From: Lunularia cruciata
Taxonomy: Eukaryota; Streptophyta; Marchantiopsida; Lunulariales; Lunulariaceae
Direction: 5' to 3'
Length of the DNA stretch: 64,000 bases
NCBI GenBank assembly: GCA_948567375.1
Contig: CAOYZS010000005.1
Location: forward strand, 434,001-498,000
The position numbers were made by a program, and so were the translations under genes. Positions within the stretch are counted from its first letter, which is position 1. The number at the start of each line of letters is the position of its first letter. Below the pieces are notes generated by a model, which was given only the letters and a program-made list of their open reading frames with translations, had not been told where the DNA came from and did no database searches. Positions 21,513 to 31,650 of the stretch are shown in pieces.

Positions 21513-24086
21513 CTACTCTGATCCAATGTCTACTTCTTCCTCGGCTTTCAAACCCAAACCCGAAGTAATCTTACTTCCTACTACATTTTCCTCGGGTTTC
21601 AGATCTTCTACTTCTTCTACCAGATCCAGCAATTCTCTTTCTTGATCTGAAATTGCACTAATGGGTAATCTATCTAACTCCTCACCCTTCGACCCACTCT
21701 TCTCTAATGTCTCTGAGGGCAACTCCGAAGACATTTGGATCCCTATGTTATCTACTTTGGGTTTTGCCTTAACATCCTGCCGAAGCTTTTCTAACTCTAT
21801 TCTCACTAAGTCTAATCTGATCGCAATATTGTCTTCTACTTCTAATATCTTCCTATCTACACGAGTTCTTAATTTTATCAACAAGGCATTCAAATCTGTA
21901 TCTTTCGCTTGTCTTCGCCTCGTTTCGTGCACCAACAGTTTCAACTCGTGCAATCTCGTCTCTTCAATTCAAACGCTGGCCTCTGTACTCAACATCGCGT
22001 TCACTCTGAGGACTATTTCCTTCAATGGCTCCAATCTTGTCTTGCATTTGCGTTCCCGATCTGCAAGCCATTCTTCTCTGTATATCGCCAATTCTTCTTC
22101 AAATTCGGCCTTCACCGCTTCCTTCTCTTTCTCCTTCTATTCAACCTTCTCTTCCTGATTACGAAGTAATTCTTGTAATCTCTCTTCTTCTCTATATCTC
22201 ACAGCCAACTCTTGCTGCCAAAGTTGCTTCTTCTCCTCCATACTCTCCATCACTCGATCGAGCTCTTGATCCTTCGATGCTACCCTCGCCATAGCATGGA
22301 TAAGTTTGACTCTTGAATCAGCAAACTGCTGCTTCAAGATTTCATGCTCCGCTACCTGTCTCTCCCTTGCAATGTCACTCTTCCTCGCAAGATCTTCTCG
22401 ATAACTCACTTCTCTCTTCAGGTCTTCGATTACCTGACTCCTCTTGACTGCTTCCGCTCGCAGTACTTCTCTCTCTTCCTCACCTCAGGTTATACTCTTC
22501 TTCAACTCCGAGTTTTCTTCTTCTAATCTTGATAAGACCTGCAACACAGTCTTTACCTCTGGACAAGTAGACAACATCTCCTTCTTCTTCTTCTCCATCT
22601 TCACCAACAGCGGCCATACTACCATCTGCAGGTAATCTACTCCATTACTGACAACTTCGTCCTCCCACGGAGTGGTCTCTCTTCTTTCCTCGTGTTCTCC
22701 CGATACTCGCCTTCTTCTCTGGAGTCTTTGTATCGGGATCGATGCCTCACTGCCCGAGCTTCCTTCTACCTCTTCCTTCACTCTACTCGGTCCCACTTCA
22801 CACTTTGCCTTACGTCTTGAGCGAATTCCTCGCTGTACTGCGATCTTCTTCTCCTTGCACACTGGTACTTCGTCTTCCAGCGCCGCATTGTCTTTGGTTT
22901 CTACTTCGGCTTTCATTTCTTCTTCGTATTCTTCAGCCGCTGGTACCGATGTCATCTCTCCTCCTTCCTCACTGTCACTGCTCGTATCTCCACTTTGCAA
23001 TGTCAGCTCAGGTTCCTCCTCACGTTCCGAGTCCGCCGTCTTGAGCTCGGCTTCGCCTTCTGAGTCTTCATCTTCCGACTCAATCACCACCATTCCTCGC
23101 CTCGGGTTATTTTTCTGCATTTTCCGAGGTTTCTTGTTTTCTTTGGCTTTTGCTTGCCAAGTTCTCTTCTTTGTCGGGGTACTTTCAATGACCTCCATGT
23201 TCTTCCCTGTCTTTGCGTAGTAATCATCCGTGCTCCGGATTTGGAGAATATATTGTTGCTCCTCCGCGTCGACTTCTCTTCTCACATCAGGATGGAAATG
23301 AGACACCATCCAATTATGCTCCGCCAAATTGAGCAGATTTAACCCGAGGTAAAAATGGGCTGCAAATAGTACGATGTAGTGTGGAGGCGACTTATCCCAC
23401 AGATTCCACACCATCTGCCTTGTTCTTCCGTGAAAGCACCTTGCCCAATTGATCGGTTCTCCTGCAAATAACTTGTGAAAGAACACCGCTTGGTGTTTCA
23501 TCACATAGGTAGTTCTCTCCGGCTTCAGGAGGGCCATTAGTGCACTCACAATTCCTCTCCTCACAGGGTCTTTATAGCTCTCAACTTTATACCCATTCTT
23601 AGTCCTCTTCGACGAGAAGGCATCTCTCACCTCTTGCGTTTCTTGGGCTATCTCTCCTTTCCCCAAGAACGTGGCTCCTTGCTCCGAGCCTGCCTCCTTC
23701 CCGAGTACGAGTCTCCAATCCGACTCTGTCCAGCAAGCCGGATTTCCTCTCTTCCCTTCTTCCTCGGGACCATCGAGACATTTACTCTCGATGATTTCTG
23801 TCATGAACCCTAGAAAACTAACGTTCCAGTTCCATGCTAGAAAAGTGATCCAAAGTCGGCTCAAGACTTTGATCCTCGCTACTATATCTAATCTCCGAAT
23901 TGCATGATTTCTCACTGCAAATTTAGAGTTCTTCTTCCCTCCTCCCATCTCTTCTGCTTTCTTACGGTCTCTTGATTTCTCTCTCGTGACTTCTCCCTTG
24001 CGCACTAACACAAGTCCAACTCTATTTCCCTTTCCCCGATCACCTACAAGACGACTCCTCAACGGCAAAGGAAAATTGCTCGACAT
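21513..24086 (-). pseudogene. LTR-ORF copy H: ~857-codon coiled-coil protein, three stops, no frameshift
   Basis: The clearest copy of the LTR-encoded protein. A single frame runs from ATG at 24086 to TAG at 21513. Approximate parts: residues 1-50, basic (RSRLVGDRGKGNRVG); 50-280, conserved block with RLWITFLAWNWNVSF, WTESDWRLVLGKEAG, QAVFFHKLFAGEPINWA and HFYLGLNLLNLAEH; 280-430, a Lys/Arg-rich NLS-like patch then an acidic Glu/Ser-rich stretch; 480-760, long coiled coil; end EEEVDIGSE. The three in-frame stops are at about 22485 (TGA; CGA in sister copies), 22137 (TAG; CAG in sisters) and 21969 (TGA). No membrane segment, zinc knuckle or enzyme motif is visible. The role is unknown. A structural or nucleic-acid-associated protein of the element, or a captured host gene, are the options I would keep. 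Confidence 0.75.
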
Positions 24087-24107
24087 TTCGTTGTTGCAGT
24101 TTCAATT

Positions 24108-24114
24108 TTTTATA
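24108..24114 (-). promoter_or_regulatory. TATA box upstream of LTR-ORF (copy H)
   Basis: CTCTATAAAAA on the minus strand, 28 nt before the ORF's ATG. The same box sits at the same distance in K, M1 and M2. It is separate from the downstream TATTTAAG region. The spacing would put the transcript start at or just past the first ATG, so a downstream Met (such as MGGG, about 45 codons in) is a possible real start. Confidence 0.5.
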
Positions 24115-24505
24115 GAGTTGCACTTCTTTGTCTTCCGTTGCTTCGAGTTTCTACCAAGAAATCACAGCTCCAGCCTGCACCTATCACTATCACTCAACCT
24201 TTGTGCGTATGAGCCGCCAGTTTTGAAACGGCCCCTTCTTGAATTTCTCGCCCCGACAAAAGGTTGTTAGACTGTCTTTGCCTCGGGTTGAGCTCCCCCC
24301 GAGCCGAAGACAATTTACTTCGTATTGTATGATGACACAGCATTTCAGAGTACTTTGCCTTATGACCCGAAGTCACTTTACTTTGGGTTTCACCCCGAAG
24401 ACAATTTTCTTTGTCTTCTTTGGCCATACAGGCGCAATCCGACTTCTATATACACTTCTTCTCCTTTATTTTGAAAAAAACAAAAAATGTGGGCACCATA
24501 GGTAT

Positions 24506-24900
24506 TCTACAATTGTGACTGTAACATTGGATTGATGCAAAGCAATTTTTGATTGAGGAAGTTGTGCCTTTAGTGGAAGGGTGGAACACAATTCCGGAGT
24601 AAAGTTATTTTGTAGCAAAGTAGCCTTCTTTGGTAGAGCTGAATCATCACAATCAAAGTTGAATTGGAAAGAATTTGAAGAATTGTGACTATGAGTGACA
24701 TTTTATTGTGACAAAGCTGCAATCTAGTGCTTGTTACTCTCTTCTAGGTGTTGTTTCTACATGAGATAGTAAAGACAAACTCAAGAAGAATTATTTTGTT
24801 ACTATTCACTTTGTATTTGACCATTTCTGAATTGTATCTCTGTGGGACCAAACTGTTACTTGCTGATTACCACAAAAGTGATACTTGTTGGGTTGTCAAA
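24506..24900 (+). mobile_element. LTR E, terminal segment
   Basis: After H, the R-U5-like tail of E continues to ttgtcaaa at 24900 (family consensus TTGTCACA). The primer binding site follows within ten bases, which proves that this repeat is an LTR. Confidence 0.85.
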
Positions 24901-24907
24901 TGATTTT

Positions 24908-24925
24908 TGGTGTTGCTGCTAGGGA
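24908..24925 (+). promoter_or_regulatory. Primer binding site, tRNA-Asp type (internal region 1)
   Basis: TGGTGTTGCTGCTAGGGA, preceded by TGATTTT, is a decayed form of the plant gypsy site TGGCGCCGTTGCCGGGGA, complementary to the 3' end of tRNA-Asp. The differences are mostly C-to-T or G-to-A, as expected from deamination. Confidence 0.75.
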
Positions 24926-24929
24926 TACA

Positions 24930-26830
24930 AATCTTGGGAGTGGATAAATATGAAGTCAAATCTTACATTGAGTGTCCAAAAAATATGAATGTTTGCATCA
25001 AGACAACAATAGGAAGAGAGAGCTCATAAAAAAACTTTACATTTTGAAGAAGAAGAATGCAAAAAGAGCCAATTCATCAATGAAAAATCTGAAAAGGAGG
25101 CATTGGATTTACAACTTCTTCATAAAGTTCAAGAAGCCTTGAAGGACCTTAAACAAAAGAAAATCAAAGTTGGGTGGTGAGGCTACTTTGCATCTCCAAA
25201 CCACCATGAAGAAGAAAGATGCAAGTGGACAAACATATTCATTGTGACCTAGTACACCAACTTCCACTAAAGCTATCAAGCAAGCCGGTTCCATAAAAGA
25301 ATTCATCCATGAGAAGACAATGCAAATTTTGATGGACAAAGAGTGTCAAAATATCTCACACATGATTCCTCAACTAGCTCAAAGGGATCTCAAAGAGCCA
25401 TCTGATGATATTGAACCTCTTTCTCCAACTCAAGTTGAGATCAACATACCTTCCAAAGAAGAACCTGTCTATGAAGACCCAATTTGAACTTGGAACATTG
25501 GAACCCCTGGGTTGACACTCATGCCCAATCACCGGCTAGTACCTTAGGTCCATCAAGTTCCACACAACCGGAGCCTACTCCTCAGAGTTAAAGGATCACT
25601 TCATTACCCATCACTAGACACACATACCAAAAGTATAAGGGGATAGAACAAGATGAAGATCTTGATGAATTCATCTTCTTTGCCAACAAGGAACGTGACT
25701 TTGCTGATCGATTGCAGATTTTCCCAAGTCTACTTCAAAAGAAGGCGCAAAGTAGGTACACTCACGTAAGCCAAAAGGGGTTCAGACAAGCCAATTGGGC
25801 AGACTTGCAAAAAACTTCATGTAATTATTTTGGGAAGTTGATTATGATATGCGTGTCTTTGTAGCACTCAATGATTTGGACCAGGGAAAAAAGAGAAGCT
25901 GAGAGGTTCATGGCCTTATGGAGCTGAGTGCTAAAGCAATCTGGTGTGGAGGGTTGCTCCAATGCCCAAGCCTTATCTGGTTCCTTGGTGGTTTGTCACT
26001 AGAGACATGCATCTTTGCCAAGGAGAGGAATGTAACTTCCATGGACAAGGTACTCAAACACATTGCTAGATACAAGGCAACTCACTCTCACTCTTCCAAT
26101 AATCAAAGAAATTGGGAGAAGAAGGCAAGAAGCCTAGATGTACAGCTTGTCATAGTACCTCCCCATCTTTGGCAAAATCTTCCATGTCTCCCAATTCCTC
26201 TCTGGAATCCAAAGAAGATTCAAAGCCAAGAAGAATTAGAAGGCAAGGAGGAAAGAAAGTTTTGACACCCCCAACCAAAGGTGTAAATAAGATTAACACT
26301 AAGCTGGAGACTTTGATTAAAGAGTTTGCAGATTTCAAGATCCAGATGATTGGAGCAAAGGACCAAAGAAAACCCCCTTCATTTGGAAGACCAAATATAT
26401 GGAGCATTTTGTGTGGCAAGTCAGGCCATGCTAACACAAAGTGTTTGACCCTAATTGTATATCCAGTGCAAAAAATTGATCGGGTTCTAGGATGGGATCA
26501 AAATGAGGAAGATGAAGCAGTGTACTAGACCCAAAAGGTACAACCTTATGCAAGCATATCGTACCAAGGTCCAAGGTATGGACCTTGGGAGTATGAAAAC
26601 AATGCTCCTCCATGAAGACCACCGATGGGCAGCCAGAACATGCCTCAAAACATTGCATTGGGAGTATGTTAGAATTGTGGCTCTATGGACCATTGGTCTC
26701 CAAATTGTCATGAGCCAAGGCATAAGATTGGGTATGTTACACTTTGTGGAAATTGTAAAGGTTTGGGCCATGTTGGAAGTCAGTGTCCTCAACCACCCAA
26801 CCCAAAGCCACCAGTGAAGTTTGTATAGAC
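24930..26830 (+). pseudogene. gag: gag of giant-LTR element, internal region 1
   Basis: Gag capsid/nucleocapsid polyprotein remnant. Colinear with the copy at 33976: coiled N-terminal part (EALDLQLLHKVQEALKDLKQ), capsid-like part (HTYQKYKGIEQDEDLDE, RYTHVSQKGFRQANWADL, ALNDLDQGK), then three zinc-knuckle units: LCGKSGHANTKC near 26410 (first Cys replaced by Ile-Leu context), NCGSMDHWSPNC near 26685 and CGNCKGLGHVGSQC near 26745. Only the last is a complete CX2CX4HX4C. Many stops and frameshifts. Confidence 0.7.
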
Positions 26831-28120
26831 TCTTGTTGAGTGAGCTGCACTTCAGTCAAAGGAGATGCCATTGTGAATTGCATTATTCTTGAGGAAGAGA
26901 GGCCTCAAGAAGGTGGTCTAGCTATAGAAGAGGAATGGCCAGATTTGGAAGTATTGTGAGTTGAAACACGCTCGAGGAAGAAGAAGTATGACCACAAAGA
27001 AGTGAGTACTATGTCTTTAACTTCAAGAAAGGTGAAGTGCTTACGCCCAAAATAAGTCTTATTTGCTAAGGAGGAGAAATTTTGGTGAACCACCCAAAGC
27101 CAAAGCTAAAGCCTTGTAGAAGGAGATTCAAGAGGCAGTACAAAGAACTTGGGAGATGAATTTGGAACAGGACAAAAAGACGAGGCCTCCAATTTTTTGG
27201 CTGATATTCAATCAGTTGAGGATCTGATCTAAGCTGAGGTGGATAAACCCAAAGAACCTTGGATCACAACCACTAGTACTCCGATCACCATTCTAAAGTG
27301 ACCCAAAGTCAGGTTGGAACAAGGAGAGACATCTACCCCAAAGTCAAGAGTGAAGAAGGTGAAGTTAGGGAGAGTATCTCAATACAATATTGTGGCAGTT
27401 TGGCATCCATGTATGCCAACGTTACATTAAAGCAATTGTGGGAAGACAACTAGCTATATAAGAAACAACTGAGTCTACACTCAAGAAAGTGAGGGTGATG
27501 ACCAAGAAGGAATTACAGGCCATCTATCATATTGAGCAAGAAGATTTGGGACCTTTGAAGTGGATGCAAAGATCACGGTTTGCATGATAACATTGGTACC
27601 TATTGATATGGGTTTTGGTGTGAATATCATGATAGAGGATACCACACACCGATTAGGGTATCACACGTTATCACATGTATCCAAAAATTATGAAATTTGT
27701 GGATACTACCAAGAGACAATCATTGGGCATGTTGTCTAATATAATCACAACCATTGGAGAGTTCTTTTCAAGGTGAATTACCAAGACTAGTTATCCATTA
27801 TTGATTGGGAGGCCCTAGTTGTATAGTGCTCAAGTTATTGTGGATTGGCATCAGCAGAAGTTGAGATTTAAGGACATCTTGTCTGAAGAATAGAAGCCAA
27901 TGACAATGAGTTGGATGAAGGTTCACTACCTTGGGGAAACAATTTTGTCAAAAGACAAAGATGAATCCAAGGATTCAACATCTTTGTCTTCCAAAGACTT
28001 GGATGAAGAAGTCCAAGTTAATTACTTGGAGTGCTATGAGGTAGAGGTCCAAGATAAGAGATCCCTATGACCTTGCCTGGGGTGAAAAAAATTTGGAGGA
28101 AGAGGGTTTGAACTCCATAC
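26831..28120 (+). pseudogene. Linker and aspartic protease of internal region 1
   Basis: A Lys/Glu-rich linker (KEIQEAVQRTWEMNLEQDKK) leads to the protease. The active-site region reads IDMGFGVNIMIEDTT (family D-[ST/G]-G, here DMG) near 27600, followed by HRLGYHTL and LGMLSNIITTIG. It then continues to the HQQKLRFKDILSEE segment preceding RT. The missing canonical DSG/DGG, and stops throughout, make it inactive. Confidence 0.55.
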
Positions 28121-29335
28121 AACTTAGGTTGAGCCAAGTCAGCCATGTTGAAGAAGTTATCAGACCTGATGACTGTCAAGATGTGGTCTTCAAAATTTTG
28201 AAAATTTGAAGACCATCACCTCACATGAGTTGGCAAGATACATTGCCTTGTTCATTGAGTACTAGGAAGTATTTGCCTAGTCTATCAATCAAATGCTAGG
28301 GATTCCAAGACAATTTGGGGAACATTGGATTGATCTTGTTGAAGATGCAATTCCAATTTGGCAGAGACAATATTGTTTGAATCCAAGGTACTCGCTCTTG
28401 GTGAAAGATGAAATTGACAAGTACTTGAGGGCCGAGATAATTTTTCCAGTCTTGAGTAGTGAATGGGTTTCTCCCATTATCATTGTTCTGAAGAAGAAGA
28501 TGGGGAAGATTTGAGTTTGCCAAGATTTTCCCAAGCTCTACACAGTTATGAGGAAGGATCATCCTCCTTTGCTGTTTATTGATACAATTTAGCAGCTAGT
28601 CATCTTTGTTACAATTTTCTCAATGGATTTTTAGGCTTATTAAGTATCCATTCAAGAGACAAGGACAAAACCACATTCACTACCAATTGGGACACCTTTT
28701 CTTAATGCCCTTTGGGTTGTGTAATGCTCATGCTACTTTCTAGCAAATGATGAATGTGATTTTTAAAGAATTTCTATGGAAATTTATGGAAGTCTTTGTT
28801 GATGACTTTTGTATGTTTGGGCAAAGAGAATTACATTTGGATTACCTTTGCCAAAATTTTGAAAGGTGTCATTTTTCCAACTTGTCATTACACTAGAAGA
28901 AATGCTTCTTTGCAATGAAAGAAGGGATTCTTTTGGGACATCAAGTCTCAAGCTAAGATATTGAAAGACTATGCGTGGGAAGCTAAACAAAGTCCAAAGA
29001 CTATGCATGGGAAGCTAAACAAGAAGAAGCTTTCTAGGTGTTGAAAAAGAATCTGTTTGAAGCACCAATTATGAGAGCCCCAAATTAGGATGTCCCTTTT
29101 TGTGTATACATGGACACTTTGTCCATGGAAATTGGAGTGGTCATCTGATCTATCTGATCTATTACACCAATCAATAGCTTTTAGTTGCAAAAAAGAATTA
29201 TTCAACAACTTTGTGAATGTGAAATTCATCTTTGCTTTGGAATCCCCTAAAAGCATTCAGGAGCTGAAAGCCTTCTTGGGACATGTCGGATATAGATACT
29301 TTGTGTCAAATTATGCGGCGCTTGCTGCACCCTTA
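28121..29335 (+). pseudogene. Reverse transcriptase of internal region 1
   Basis: Starts with ALFIEY and GIPRQFGEHWIDLV. The region YCLNPRYSLLVKDEIDKYLR, FPVLSSEWVSPIIIVLKKK is open from 28293 to 28514. Downstream MPFGLCNA and the catalytic FVDDF (YxDD box, near 28797) can be read in another frame. The RT tail (ALESPKSIQELKAFLGHVGYRYF, LAAPLTKLLKKSKDYLWE) is at 29220-29370. The stretch before the tail carries a misplaced RNase H copy (28975-29215). The RT is of Tat/Athila type judged by LNPxxxxLVKDEI. Confidence 0.7.
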
Positions 29336-29590
29336 ACAAAGCTTTTGAAGAAGTCCAAAGACTACTTGTGGGAAGCAGAACAAGAAGAAGCTTTCCAAGT
29401 ATTGAAAAAGAAAATGGTTGAAGCACCAGTTATGAGGGCTCTGAATTGGGATGTCCCTTTTCATGTGTATGTGGATCCTTCATCCATGAAAATCGGTGTC
29501 ATCTTAAGTTAGAGAGACAAGAAGAAGGACTACCTAATTTATTATGCCAATCAACAGCTTTCAGTTTCAAAAAAGAACTATTTGATGACT
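28975..29590 (+). repeat. Dispersed duplication of the RNase H start within pol
   Basis: The block KDYxWEAKQEEAFxVLKKxxxEAPIM through VYxDxxSMxIGVVI and the AKKNY segment occurs twice, at about 28975-29205 and 29345-29580, with the RT tail between them. A 28-bp tandem copy (gactatgcgtgggaagctaa type) also lies at the left junction. The order RT core, RNase H, RT tail, RNase H is not functional and implies a rearrangement during reverse transcription or later. Confidence 0.65.
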
Positions 29591-29740
29591 AAAGAGAAGC
29601 ACTCAGAATGGTGACACCTACAAGAAGTTTCATCACTATCTGTTGGGATACAAGTTTGTCTTCTATGTTGACCATTACATAGAAGACAAACTGGCTAAAA
29701 CCGACTGAAATCCAACATTTTATTTAAGATAGGCAAAGAC
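29340..29740 (+). pseudogene. RNase H of internal region 1
   Basis: EEAFQVLKKKMVEAPVMRAL, NWDVPFHVYVDPSSMKIGVI, a stop, then YLIYYANQQLSVSKKNYLMT-type and HYLLGYKFVFYVDH segments in shifted frames. The first catalytic Asp is present (YVDPSS). It ends before the integrase zinc-binding region. Confidence 0.6.
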
Positions 29741-30895
29741 AAAGTACTTTGGAGATGCTTGGAGGCATATGAATTTGGAGGAGTAATTGAGTCCTTACAC
29801 TTTGAAGCATTAGGAGGAAACTACGCCTTGAAGAATACTGTAAAGAATATCCTTTTAGTAGGGTATTGGTGGCCTACAATGTATAAGGATACTCATGCCT
29901 ACATACTAAGTTGTGATGCCTGTCAACAAACCAGAAAGCCGACTGCTACTTCCCAATGGCCCAATGCCCTTGGCCCCATTTGAGAAATGAGGTATTGATT
30001 TTGTGGGTCCAATACAACAAGTAACCCAAGTCATGAGGAAGAGATACATCTTGGTGTGCACTGATTATGCTACCGAGATGGTGGAAGCTGAGGCAACTTG
30101 AAGAGATGATGCGGAAATAGATGCAGAATTTTTCTTCCAAAACATCATTTCACGTTAGAGATGTCCTCTAGAATTGGTCAATGATCAGGAACTCATTTTT
30201 TAACCCAATGGTAGAAGCATTAACCAAGTACTTCCAGGTTAAACATCAAAAGATGACTTCTATAATCTAAAAGCAAATGGACTAATAGAGAAGGCTAATG
30301 GATTGTTATGTAAAATTTTGAACAAGGTGACAGTCAATTATGCCTACTATTGGGACACAAAGTTACCTACAGTGGTGTGGGCATATAGAATAATTGAGAA
30401 GATTACAACCAAAAAACCTCCATATTTCTTGACATACAGATTGCATCCCATACTACTAGTTGAATTTGAAGTACCGTCATATTGGATTCTTTGCGAGGAA
30501 TGATTGTCGGAGGAAGAAAGCTAGGATCTTTGGATCCATCAACTGATGTGGTTAGAAGAGAAAAGGGATGATGCAATGCAAACCATGAAGGAAGTGCAAG
30601 AACAAAGGAAAGTCATGCACGATAAGCACATCAAGCCTGTTGCTGTTCAGGAGGGTGATTTGGTGATGTTATATGACAATCACAAAATATTTTTTCCGAG
30701 CAAGCTGCATTTACGGTGGATGGGGCCATACTATGCCATGCACATTTATGACAATGGCTTTATTCAACTTGCAGACCTGGAAGGAAATCCCTTTGCACTC
30801 AAGTGAACGGGTGGAGAGTTAGAAAATATTGGACCATGGACCCAACTTTATACAAAGAACCTATTGTCGGTGTTCACAAGGACGCTAACATTTGA
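29741..30895 (+). pseudogene. Integrase of internal region 1
   Basis: The HHCC region is decayed (LHFEALGGNYAL ... SCDACQQTRKP; the second His is Asn). In the core, DFVGPI and YILVCTDYATEMVEAEAT give the first Asp; the second Asp region is NDQELIF before a shift; the Glu region is EKANGLLCKILNKVTV with WAYR. The C-terminal GPY motif (LRWMGPYYAMHIYDNGFIQL) is followed by LKVNGWRVRKYW, typical of Tat/Athila integrase ends. No chromodomain. The stop TGA at 30893 overlaps the polypurine tract. Confidence 0.7.
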
Positions 30896-30903
30896 GAGAG
30901 GGG
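30894..30903 (+). promoter_or_regulatory. Polypurine tract
   Basis: GAGAGAGGGG three bases before the 3' LTR (tta|TGTGGTACC) is the expected plus-strand primer for this retrotransposon. It fixes 30907 as the LTR start. Confidence 0.8.
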
Positions 30904-31650
30904 TTATGTGGTACCCACATTTTTTGTTTTGGTTTTTTTTGTTAAATTTTTGAAGAAGAAGTGCATTGGTAAAGCCAAAGGAGAGCTAAATGGGGAAGAA
31001 ATGTGAAGAATTGTGTGTTTGGCATAAACCAAAAGTCAACCTTGGATCAAGTCCAAAGGACCCAAGGTGGACAAGAGAAAAATACAAAGACAAGGACTTT
31101 GCATTAGGTAGTGCAACTTGACCCAAAAAACATTTGACAAACTTCTTCAGGGTCTGCCAATCAAGAAAGTACATGGGAAAAAATTGACTACTTTGGGACC
31201 AAGAGGTTCTTGACAGTGACAAGAAACCACTTCATAGAATTGGTGAGTGGCGCAGATCAGCAATTGAAGAATGACCAATCAATTGAAGAATGACCAATAG
31301 TTCTGGGGAGAGAAGCAAGAGAGGTAGGGAGTACCATCTTTTATCAGAAGTGTGATGCATCAGAGGAGACTGCCAAGGTGAGGAATTCTTTTAATCAGCC
31401 ACGCACCAAGAATGGGTATAAGGTGGATAGTTATAGAGACCTAGTGCAGAGAGGGACTATGAGTGCAATGATGCCAATGTTCAAGCCAGAGCAAACCACC
31501 TATGTCATAATGTAGTAGGCAGTTTTCTTTCATCAAATGTTTGCAGGAGAAGCAATTGATTGGGCAAAGTGTTTGCATCAGCGAGTGGGGTACATGATTA
31601 CGGGTTGGAGAATGGATATCCAACCACACTACTTCATACCCTTTGCAGCT

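Larger units (their letters stand above)
20744..24500 (-). mobile_element. Giant solo LTR copy H (3757 bp), best-preserved LTR-ORF
   Basis: Minus-strand LTR with perfect GGTAT duplications at 20739-20743 and 24501-24505, inserted into the tail of LTR E. The 5' terminus reads TATGGTGCCC (one change from TGTGG) and the 3' end GTTGTCACA. All parts of the LTR are present in order: 5' U3 with CCCGAAG repeats, TATA box, LTR-ORF, the promoter region (the TATTTAAG box itself reads TACTTAAG here) and the R-U5-like tail. No gag-pol adjoins. Confidence 0.9.

Noticed and set aside
20744-24500. 3.7-kb units as independent DNA transposons with short inverted ends
   Set aside because: TGTG...CACA ends, 5-bp duplications and direct adjacency to primer sites at 24908 and 33958 and a polypurine tract at 30894 fit LTRs much better.
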